11,408 nt of DNA, from the NCBI GenBank assembly GCA_026388615.1, contig JAPLJL010000209.1, forward strand, positions 1 through 11,408. The letters run 5' to 3'. Both the position numbers and the translations under genes were made by a program. This DNA comes from Pseudomonadota bacterium. GTDB taxonomy: Bacteria > Desulfobacterota > JAPLJL01. Shown here one piece after another: positions 6,088 to 11,408 of the stretch. How positions within the stretch are numbered: the first letter of the stretch is position 1; the number at the start of each line of letters is the position of its first letter. The notes under the pieces are model-generated. The model did no database searches, was not told the origin of the DNA, and saw only the letters and a list, made by a program, of their open reading frames with translations.

Positions 6088-6600
6088 ATGACTACTAAAA
6101 AACCTTTCTCCAAGGCACGTTACTCCCTTCCCTCCTGCACCCTCCGGCACCTGCAGCCGGAGGACGCGTCCGTCCTGGCCCGCGCCCTGGTTTCCCTCGA
6201 TCCCTGGCTCACGCTCGAATATCAGGCCAACGGTTTGCGCCGCTATCTTGCTAAGCCCGACAGTTCCCTCAGCCGTTATGCGATCGTTATCGATGAACAG
6301 ACCACCGGAGTGGTTTGCGTCCGGCATCCCTGGCTCAAGGGCTCGCTCCTGGAGCTGATCGCCATCCTGCCCCCCTACCAGAGGAAAAGCCTCGGCCGGG
6401 AAGTGATGAAATGGCTGGAACGGGAGTCCCGGGGGACCTACCGGAACAACTGGGTCCTGGTTTCGGATTTCAATCAGAAAGCCCGGGCCTTCTACCGGCA
6501 CCTGGGATACCGGGAAACCGGCCGGCTCGAGGACCTGGTCAAGTCCGGCTACGACGAGTTTCTGCTCCGGAAAACCCTGCCGGGAAAAGATAATAAGTAG
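6088..6600 (+). CDS. GNAT-family N-acetyltransferase
   Basis: This 170-residue soluble protein has the GNAT fold. Strand beta4 and the acetyl-CoA pyrophosphate loop (motif A) are seen in LLELIAILPPYQRKSLGREVMKWLERE (about 91-117), where QRKSLG is the Q/RxxGxG/A-type loop with one substitution. Motif B follows as SDFNQKARAFYRHLGYRETGRLEDLVKSGYDEFLLRK (128-164), with the usual N.KA..FY..LGF/Y core. There is no signal peptide. The ATG at 6088 lacks a strong Shine-Dalgarno and lies 12 bases after the deacetylase stop, which suggests translation coupled to that gene. The acceptor is unknown. Since the upstream protein removes acetyl groups outside the cytoplasm, a shared glycan theme is possible but speculative. 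Confidence 0.9.
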   Translation: MTTKKPFSKARYSLPSCTLRHLQPEDASVLARALVSLDPWLTLEYQANGLRRYLAKPDSSLSRYAIVIDEQTTGVVCVRHPWLKGSLLELIAILPPYQRKSLGREVMKWLERESRGTYRNNWVLVSDFNQKARAFYRHLGYRETGRLEDLVKSGYDEFLLRKTLPGKDNK

Positions 6601-6654
6601 CCACTGGCCAGAGGCCATTGGCAGACCGCCGACCGCGGACCGCGGACCGCAGCC
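6601..6654. repeat. Heptanucleotide array with drifting motif (CCAnnGG to CGGACCG)
   Basis: Seven 7-base units and a partial eighth run in perfect register from the base after the GNAT stop. They begin with CCACTGG (6601-6607), pass through CAGACCG (6622-6628) and end in two identical CGGACCG units (6636-6642, 6643-6649). The motif changes along the array while the period stays 7. The region lies between convergent genes and may also form GC-rich structure, but no T tract marks a terminator. Confidence 0.7.
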
Positions 6655-6660
6655 AAAACA

Positions 6661-6716
6661 AGTAGGCAGTAAGCAGCAGAAAAAACAGGTTACTGGATGG
6701 TTAGGTAGTTTGGTGG
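6661..6716. repeat. Degenerate heptanucleotide array
   Basis: AGTAGGC (6661-6667) and AGTAAGC (6668-6674) are followed in register by more diverged units. From 6689 there is a GGT/TTGG-rich run. The first two units are clear; the later ones are only suggestive. Confidence 0.45.
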
Positions 6717-6759
6717 TACGAAAAAACGAACTCAACGATCCTAACTATATGCTCTTTGC

Positions 6760-6787
6760 CCATGACCTATAACCTATCACCCAAGTG
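6760..6787. repeat. Heptanucleotide array, CTATnAC type
   Basis: CCATGAC (6760-6766), CTATAAC (6767-6773) and then CTATCAC (6774-6780) are in register, with a weaker fourth unit to 6787. The motif is close to that of 9330-9357 and to the reverse complement of the first array (GTCATAG type). It ends 10 bases from the stop codon of the convergent gene at 6798. Confidence 0.65.
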
Positions 6788-6797
6788 AATTATCAGA

Positions 6798-8543
6798 TTA
6801 ATACTTGTAGAATTTGTATTCTTTTTCCACATCCGGGACGTGGAGGTAGCGTTCCACCAAATACTTTTCGCCGGCGGGCAGGATGAAAACTACCGGCTTG
6901 TCCACCCGCTTCAGAACCAGGTCCAGGTTATCCCACTTGAACTTGGAATGGTCTTCATTGAAGAAAAAGGGCACCATGTTCCATTCCAGCAGGAAATGCT
7001 CGCTTCGGGTGGAGGGACGGTGCACGATCATGTGCGTGTCGTAATTCCCGATCGTGGTACCGTCGTCCCTCCAATCCAGCGTGATGGTGCTGTGTTGTTG
7101 CAGGTATTCATCGTAATCAACCCGCATCAGGACACTCCCCGCCGCGCCGGTGAATAAATGCCACTTGACCCATTTGGGATCCCGGGTTTTCTCTCTTTCC
7201 GACATCACCCCATCCACGGCATCGCCGACCTTGTCCCTCTCCGTGAGATGCCATCCCTTCGTGGCCTCGGCATATTCCTGGGAAGTGCGATTCATTTGCT
7301 CGCCGATAATGACCCCGAAATCTTTCATGAAAATGGCCGGGTCGAAGGGCGAGTAGTAGGTGATATAGTCATAGGCCGAGAAAGCGCTGGCCACGATGTC
7401 GTCGAAAACCACCGGAGCCCCGATCCCGAGCGGGGTGGACTGTTTCCAGGCCGCCCGGTTGTAACTGATCACCTGCCCGTCATACCAGGCGCGCCAGGAG
7501 ACATTAAGCTCGTCCTCGTTGTCACTGGTGCTGCCGAGGTGGAATCTCAGAGTGATCCGGATCCGCAGGCGGTCATAGATATCAATCGGGATCCCCCCCA
7601 TGGTGGGAGGGGTGAACCAGCTCCGGATCCCCAGGGTGGGGGCGATCCTTCCCTTCATTTTCCGGGGCTCGGTCTGGTTCAGCGAAAAAGGATTGAAGGT
7701 TATCGAGGTCTCCGGACAGAATTGGACGTTGTCTACCGGGGACCTTTCCGGCGGATTTGCTGCGAACGAAGCGAGGTAGATCCAGCCCTTCTCATTTTCC
7801 GCCGGGCAAGAGATTTCCACTTCTTCCAGGTCCTTGATCCCGGGGAATTTCTCCCGGACATAGCCTTTCGCCACTTTGTGCCCGGCGTCCATCACCATGA
7901 AATAAATCTGGTCCTTTCCCTTAAAGATCCCGTCCCCATCCTGGGGATTTGCCTCCGGCCCGGAGGGCAGGACCACCCGGTTCGAAGGGCTGATTTCCAG
8001 GATATCGAAGGGCAGAACCCGGATTTGGTCCTTCTTGAAGGAAAGCACCCGGATATTGTTCAGGGGGTTGCCCTGGATACTCCCCAGTTTTTCCGCGGGG
8101 AGGGCGGCGAGATCGATCAGGCGCTTCAGGGTCTTTTTGGCTTCCACCGGCGGAGCAACCTTCTCGTAGCCGGGCTTCTTCATTTCCGCCTGCTCTTCCA
8201 GGAAAAGATCATAATAATTTTTTATATTCGGGCCGTATTCCTTCCGGAAGAGACCGGCCTGCTGGGAGATATATTCCGGCCACTTTTTTTCCTGCGCCCG
8301 GACTTTCGGCCAGAACTCCGGGGGAAGTTTTTTTAACTCCTCCTCGGTCCAGGAAGAGAGAGGGAAAAGTTCCTCCGGCCAGGGGATGGCGCCGTCGGCC
8401 ATCTGCTTCAATTTCTCGGGGGTGATCGTTTTAAAGGCCTGGATCCGGGCTTTCGGGTCGTCCGCCCCGGCCGGCCGGGTCCAAAGAAAGAGGGTCAAAC
8501 CGGCGGCCAGAAGCAACCAGCCTAAAAAGATTTTCCTTTTCAT
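6798..8543 (-). CDS. Large exported protein of unknown family
   Basis: I do not recognise the family of this 581-residue protein. It has a classical Sec signal peptide: MKRK, hydrophobic 5-21, cleavage probably after AGA at 25-27. The mature chain begins with a charged helical region (about 30-145) rich in Trp-Pro-Glu and Lys. An acidic Gly-rich loop (DGDGIFKGKD, 202-211) could bind calcium. The C-terminal two thirds is rich in aromatic residues and alternating strands (for example 326-356 and 463-525), as expected of beta-sandwich or barrel domains. Cysteines are few (Cys246, Cys276), so a disulfide is possible. AGAGGA on the - strand (around 8550-8555) sits at a good distance before the ATG. 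It is the second gene of a unit with the 153-residue gene ending 31 bases upstream. The likely location is the periplasm or cell surface; no function is claimed. Confidence 0.8.
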   Translation of the reverse strand: MKRKIFLGWLLLAAGLTLFLWTRPAGADDPKARIQAFKTITPEKLKQMADGAIPWPEELFPLSSWTEEELKKLPPEFWPKVRAQEKKWPEYISQQAGLFRKEYGPNIKNYYDLFLEEQAEMKKPGYEKVAPPVEAKKTLKRLIDLAALPAEKLGSIQGNPLNNIRVLSFKKDQIRVLPFDILEISPSNRVVLPSGPEANPQDGDGIFKGKDQIYFMVMDAGHKVAKGYVREKFPGIKDLEEVEISCPAENEKGWIYLASFAANPPERSPVDNVQFCPETSITFNPFSLNQTEPRKMKGRIAPTLGIRSWFTPPTMGGIPIDIYDRLRIRITLRFHLGSTSDNEDELNVSWRAWYDGQVISYNRAAWKQSTPLGIGAPVVFDDIVASAFSAYDYITYYSPFDPAIFMKDFGVIIGEQMNRTSQEYAEATKGWHLTERDKVGDAVDGVMSEREKTRDPKWVKWHLFTGAAGSVLMRVDYDEYLQQHSTITLDWRDDGTTIGNYDTHMIVHRPSTRSEHFLLEWNMVPFFFNEDHSKFKWDNLDLVLKRVDKPVVFILPAGEKYLVERYLHVPDVEKEYKFYKY

Positions 8544-8574
8544 TTGTTATCCTCTAGCGGGCAGGCTTCAATCC

Positions 8575-9036
8575 TTATCGCCGGATTTTTTGATCCTTGA
8601 TTTTTTCCAATTCCAGCCCCCAGGATGACAATTTCTTGTCGCCCTGGAAAAGCACCCCGCGGTTCCAGTAATGCTTGCCGTCTACCCGCAGGAAAAATTC
8701 ATTCCCGGAGAACTCGTAATTTTTCGAGGTATAGTTGGAAATGATCGAATCATCAAAAACTACGAATCTTCCCACAAAATCTCCCAGGGCCGGGTTGACG
8801 GATTTCCAGTTGGTATAATCCCGGCCCTTTTTGAAGGGAACGATCTCGTGCCGGTTGCAGATCTTGGAGGCAGGCGTGGCCAGGACCAGGAGAATGCCGT
8901 CGCTAATCCAGAGATTCTTTTCCTGGGTGATCCGAACTTCTCCCCGCACCGGGAAACGGCTTTCTCCCTGGTCGGAGTAATAGCCCCTCACCGCCCAAAG
9001 TCCTTCCTGAAAAAGAAAAGTGTGCTCGTTACCCAT
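8575..9036 (-). CDS. Small hypothetical protein, beta-rich, calycin-like pattern
   Basis: This 153-residue protein has no signal peptide or membrane segment. The N terminus reads EGLWAVRGYYSDQGESRFPVRGEVRIT (11-37). The G.W-like start, repeated Gly-Tyr/Phe turns and C-terminal FFLRVDGKHYWNRGVLFQGDKKLSSWGLEL (114-143) suggest an antiparallel barrel of calycin/lipocalin-like type. This is an impression, not a family assignment. It is encoded first in a two-gene unit with the exported 581-residue protein, 31 bases apart, and the promoter at 9068-9096 would give a leader of about 25 bases. A GAGAG purine tract just ahead of the ATG could serve as ribosome binding site. The pairing hints at a joint role, perhaps an intracellular partner or ligand sensor for the exported protein. 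Confidence 0.72.
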   Translation of the reverse strand: MGNEHTFLFQEGLWAVRGYYSDQGESRFPVRGEVRITQEKNLWISDGILLVLATPASKICNRHEIVPFKKGRDYTNWKSVNPALGDFVGRFVVFDDSIISNYTSKNYEFSGNEFFLRVDGKHYWNRGVLFQGDKKLSSWGLELEKIKDQKIRR

Positions 9037-9067
9037 GTTCTCTCTCGCTGGGGAAAATCTCTGGCTT

Positions 9068-9096
9068 ATTCTCTAACGGATTCCGGCAAAGGTCAA
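9068..9096 (-). promoter_or_regulatory. Sigma70-like promoter for the 9036-6798 two-gene unit
   Basis: On the - strand TTGACC (9096-9091, 5/6 match to the -35 box) and GAGAAT (9073-9068, 4/6 match to the -10 box) are separated by exactly 17 bases. The predicted start is near 9061, about 25 bases before the ATG at 9036. A 7-base repeat array lies directly upstream of the -35 box. Confidence 0.55.
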
Positions 9097-9102
9097 ATCA
9101 AA

Positions 9103-9137
9103 AAAGTTCAAAGTTCAAGGTTCAAAGTTCAAAGTTG
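9103..9137. repeat. Heptanucleotide array, AAAGTTC type
   Basis: There are five units in perfect register. Three are identical copies of AAAGTTC (9103-9109, 9110-9116, 9124-9130). One has a single change (AAGGTTC, 9117-9123), and a last unit ends in G (9131-9137). It is the cleanest array in the window and ends 6 bases from the -35 box of the promoter at 9068-9096. Confidence 0.85.
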
Positions 9138-9232
9138 AGAAAAATCATGGAAGATAGAAGACCCTCCTGCGCTCATCCAGCCTACCCTAAAACTTCGGCG
9201 GGCGGGTGGAAAATGGGGAAATTTAAAAGAAC

Positions 9233-9267
9233 GTAAGGCGTGAGGCGTAACCCACACGTTAAAGCGC
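9233..9267. repeat. Short degenerate heptanucleotide array, GTAAGGC type
   Basis: GTAAGGC (9233-9239) and GTGAGGC (9240-9246) are in register with a diverged GTAACCC (9247-9253). Later units are too degenerate to call with certainty. The stretch 9138-9232 before it holds nothing I can name. Confidence 0.45.
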
Positions 9268-9280
9268 AATTATTGTTTCT

Positions 9281-9357
9281 GCCTACTGCATACTGCTTAG
9301 TGCCTACTGGGAGCGAAGCTCCCGGCTGCCTATGACCTACGACCTACCACCTACGAC
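9281..9357. repeat. Composite 11-unit heptanucleotide array
   Basis: The 77 bases keep a period of 7 throughout. They open with GCCTACT (9281-9287, repeated at 9302-9308) and the related GCATACT. Three unrelated units (9309-9329) follow, then CTATGAC, CTACGAC and CTACCAC type units to 9357, with CTACGAC present twice (9337-9343, 9351-9357). The array ends 6 bases from the stop codon of the SMR gene. Confidence 0.75.
9309..9323. other. Hairpin inside the composite heptad array
   Basis: GGGAGC (9309-9314) and GCTCCC (9318-9323) form a 6-bp stem with a 3-base loop, located downstream of the SMR stop on the - strand. No T tract follows on either strand, so intrinsic termination is unlikely. Confidence 0.5.
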
Positions 9358-9363
9358 CTTCTT

Positions 9364-9684
9364 TCAATGACTTCCGCCCAGGTTCAGACCCACAACGCCG
9401 GCGATGATGAGGGCGATGGAAAAAAGCTTGAGGGCGGTTACCGGTTCCCGGAAGGCGAAAATCCCGATCGCCGCGATCAGCGCGGTCCCGAGCCCCGACC
9501 AGATGGCGTAGGCCACGCCCACGCCGATCGTCTTGAGCGCGACGGCGATGGAAGAGATGGAGAGAAGGTAAAAAACAAACATGAGCACCGAGGGGACAAC
9601 CCTGCTAAAGCCGTCGGAAAGCTTCATGCAGGTCGTGCCGGATACCTCGAGCACGATCGCCACCACCAGATAGACCCAGCCCAT
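9364..9684 (-). CDS. Small multidrug resistance (SMR) transporter, EmrE/Qac-like
   Basis: This 106-residue inner-membrane protein with four hydrophobic helices works as a dimer exchanging protons for cationic compounds. The essential helix-1 glutamate is Glu13 in VLEVSGTTCMK; the GTT after it resembles the Qac/EmrE branch more than the guanidinium exporters, which usually carry a Trp there. The helix-3 signature VAYAIWSGLGTALIA (about 57-71) has the substrate-site Tyr and Trp. The FREP turn and a Gly-rich helix 4 (AGVVGLNLGG) complete the fold. The length is normal for the family. The start is firm: AAGGAGGT (9696-9689 on this strand) lies 4 bases ahead of the ATG. The upstream TonB-receptor stop is about 95 bases away, so separate transcription is possible. 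Drug specificity cannot be read from sequence. Confidence 0.93.
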   Translation of the reverse strand: MGWVYLVVAIVLEVSGTTCMKLSDGFSRVVPSVLMFVFYLLSISSIAVALKTIGVGVAYAIWSGLGTALIAAIGIFAFREPVTALKLFSIALIIAGVVGLNLGGSH

Positions 9685-9703
9685 CGAGACCTCCTTGGTT
9701 AAT

Positions 9704-9731
9704 TCCGAAGTCCTCCGTCCGAAGTCTTTTT
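9704..9731. repeat. Short heptanucleotide array upstream of the SMR gene
   Basis: TCCGAAG occurs at 9704-9710 and 9718-9724, with TCCTCCG between them and a T-rich unit after. It lies 7 bases upstream of the Shine-Dalgarno of the SMR gene, so it is in the likely leader or promoter region. Confidence 0.5.
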
Positions 9732-9779
9732 AACTAATTTTAGGTGTTTGCGAAAGTCCGCGGGAGAAAAACTCGCAAG

Positions 9780-11408
9780 CTAGAAATTAACCTGGACCCG
9801 GCCGGTGATCCGCCGGTCCACTTCCCCGATGTTCTTCGCCGGGTATTCCCGGTGCTTGTCCCCGAGGAGATTGAAAACGCTCACCGCCACTTCCGCCCGC
9901 TTCTTCAGAAAAGCGTAGCCCACGCGCAGGTTCAGGAGGGTGTAGGCGTCGAGCGGGCCGAGCGGGAGGAACCATAAGGTCTCCGGCAGGTTGGGAAACC
10001 GGATGACATGAGGCCACCTGGTCGGGCCCACGTAATTGAGGAGAAGCGTGGCGGACAGCCCGTTGTCGAGCGACAGCGTGACTCCCCCGTTGGCCTTGTG
10101 CTGCGGGGTCCGGCGGTCGATCTCCTGGAAGAGCTCATTGTACACGTGGGTGTAGGTGTAATTGGCAAAGCCGGTCAGGTAGGGGAAGGGCTTGGCCTTG
10201 ACCTCGGCTTCGACCCCCCAGGCCTTCTCGTCGATCATGTTGTCCATGGACCCGCTCACCCCCTGGGAGATAGTCCCGAGTACGTCCTCGGGAAGATCGG
10301 GGCCGACCAGCCCGTTGATCCAGGTGTGGAAAAAACTGGCCCCCAGGCGGAGCCGGCCCTGGAGCAGGTCGGACTGGTAGCCCCCTTCTACGGAATCGAG
10401 CCGCTCCGGAGAAATATCCCTGCTCCCCTTGATCGCGACCGAAATCCCCAGATTCAGGGGGACGCCGATATCAACATAATTTTCCACGATCGTGGGATTC
10501 CGGAAGGACCGGCCGTAGGAGACCCGGAAGGTGTGCCCGGTCAGCGGGGAGGCCAAGACGCTGGCCCGGGGGCTTAAGCTGCTTCCCGCCAGGGGATGGT
10601 AATCGTACCTGACCCCGAGGTAGGAATGGATCCTGTCCCGGAAAAGAAATTCGTGCTGGACGTAGGCCCCGGCCAGGCTCTGCGTCCGATACCCCCCCAC
10701 CAAGGGGGAAAGGGCGGTGTTATAACGGAAATTGGCCCCCCCCGTAAGGATATGGTCCGATCCGAGTACCTGGATCTTCTGGGCCTCGAGGTCCAGGGTG
10801 TTGCTCTCCATCTGGGTATCGAATTTATAGCCCTCGGCAATGCTGACGGGAATCCCCATCACGGACATATCCTTGAAAACTATATCCGGGACTTCAGTCC
10901 GTTTGGATTCCAGCGCGTTCCAGAAAGCGCGGAAGTATAAATCGGGGGTGTAAAACTTGGCCAGGAGATGATGGTTCGTCCCGTTGCTCTTGAACATCCC
11001 GAGCATGTCGTAGTACATCTCGTAGTCGCCGCTGTCCAGCCCGGCCTCCAGGGCCACGCCCCGGGATTTTCCCAGGTCATAGTCAAGCAAAATCAGCCCG
11101 TGCGGGTACTTGAGGATTATGTCCTCCCGGTCCGCCCAGCTCGAGGTCTGGGTCCAGCCGGCCGAAACCCGGTGGCTGATCTTCCCCGTCCGGCCTGATT
11201 CCGCGAAAGTGCCGATCAAGCTCTCCGGGCCTCCGGTGAGCGCAACCAGGGCCCCCGGGTCCTCCCCCGGGGCCTTGGTGATGATGTTGACCACCGCGTG
11301 GAAGGCGTTGGCTCCGTAAAGCACCGAGCCGGGGCCCCGGACCACCTCGATCCGCCTGATATCCTCCAGGGCCAGGGGCTGCTTGTTCCACATCACCACC
11401 CCGTAAAA
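9780..11408 (-). CDS. TonB-dependent outer-membrane receptor, 5' part outside window
   Basis: These are the last 542 residues of a TonB-dependent receptor. The frame is open to the window end, and the signal peptide, TonB box and early plug are missing. The visible chain opens FYGVVMWNKQPLALEDIRRIEVVRGPGSVLYGANAFHAVVNIITK, the classical C-terminal half of the plug domain. A 22-strand barrel follows with alternating aromatic strands (for example YVQHEFLFRDRIHSYLGVRYDYHP). The barrel motif GRSFRNPTIVE and a late AKPFPYLTGFANYTYTHV strand are typical. The chain ends VQVNF, with the terminal Phe expected of outer-membrane barrels. An apparent GTG start at 11399 falls inside the plug and is not the true start. 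Such receptors import siderophores, cobalamin, heme or oligosaccharides; the ligand cannot be told, and no uptake partner is in the window. Confidence 0.93.
   Translation of the reverse strand, partial: FYGVVMWNKQPLALEDIRRIEVVRGPGSVLYGANAFHAVVNIITKAPGEDPGALVALTGGPESLIGTFAESGRTGKISHRVSAGWTQTSSWADREDIILKYPHGLILLDYDLGKSRGVALEAGLDSGDYEMYYDMLGMFKSNGTNHHLLAKFYTPDLYFRAFWNALESKRTEVPDIVFKDMSVMGIPVSIAEGYKFDTQMESNTLDLEAQKIQVLGSDHILTGGANFRYNTALSPLVGGYRTQSLAGAYVQHEFLFRDRIHSYLGVRYDYHPLAGSSLSPRASVLASPLTGHTFRVSYGRSFRNPTIVENYVDIGVPLNLGISVAIKGSRDISPERLDSVEGGYQSDLLQGRLRLGASFFHTWINGLVGPDLPEDVLGTISQGVSGSMDNMIDEKAWGVEAEVKAKPFPYLTGFANYTYTHVYNELFQEIDRRTPQHKANGGVTLSLDNGLSATLLLNYVGPTRWPHVIRFPNLPETLWFLPLGPLDAYTLLNLRVGYAFLKKRAEVAVSVFNLLGDKHREYPAKNIGEVDRRITGRVQVNF

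Noticed and set aside
7158..8336. A 392-codon open frame on the + strand opposite the exported protein gene
   Set aside because: It is antisense to a gene with a clear signal peptide, a ribosome binding site and operon context; composition and lack of motifs mark it as a shadow.
9103..9357. Regular repeats considered as a CRISPR array
   Set aside because: Unit length is 7 with no spacers, and no cas genes are present.
9748..9778. TTGCGA and TCGCAA inverted repeat just after the TonB-receptor stop, considered as a terminator
   Set aside because: The stem is only 6 bp around a 19-base loop, with no T tract following on the - strand.

Overview
The window reads as chromosomal, GC-rich bacterial DNA from a Gram-negative (diderm) organism. 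The evidence for that is a TonB-dependent outer-membrane receptor, several exported proteins and ordinary Shine-Dalgarno signals. No rRNA, tRNA, CRISPR array, phage gene or transposase was seen. The gene mix and the gap repeats suggest an environmental lineage such as Desulfobacterota, but no marker gene fixes this and it is inference only.

Layout. On the + strand, 1-1240 holds the C-terminal part of an SLC13/ArsB-type anion permease (cut by the window start) and a GDT1/TMEM165-type cation transporter 7 bases behind it, closed by an intrinsic terminator at 1311-1343. The gap 1241-1783 holds a heptanucleotide array, one copy of a dispersed intergenic element and a strong hairpin. Next come an extended SDR enzyme (1784-2974) and, 18 bases later, a protein of the LCIB family of theta/beta-like carbonic anhydrases (2993-3751). 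The gap 3752-4137 holds another heptad array and a second copy of the dispersed element. Then follow a small membrane-anchored or exported molybdopterin-fold protein (4138-4797), a 67-base double-hairpin repeat (4820-4886), an exported NodB-type polysaccharide deacetylase (4921-6075) and a GNAT acetyltransferase (6088-6600).

The rest of the window is on the - strand, convergent with the first half. It carries a two-gene unit, 9036-8575 (small soluble protein) and 8543-6798 (large exported protein of unknown family), with a good sigma70-like promoter at 9068-9096. It continues with an SMR multidrug transporter (9684-9364) and the C-terminal part of a TonB-dependent receptor running off the window end (11408-9780).

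The genes do not form one pathway. The clearest functional link is the SDR-LCIB pair. The most striking non-coding signal is that nearly every intergenic gap of any size carries short tandem arrays with a period of exactly 7 bases, each with a different motif. Within the gene-free stretch 9037-9363, the part 9138-9232 shows nothing I can name.
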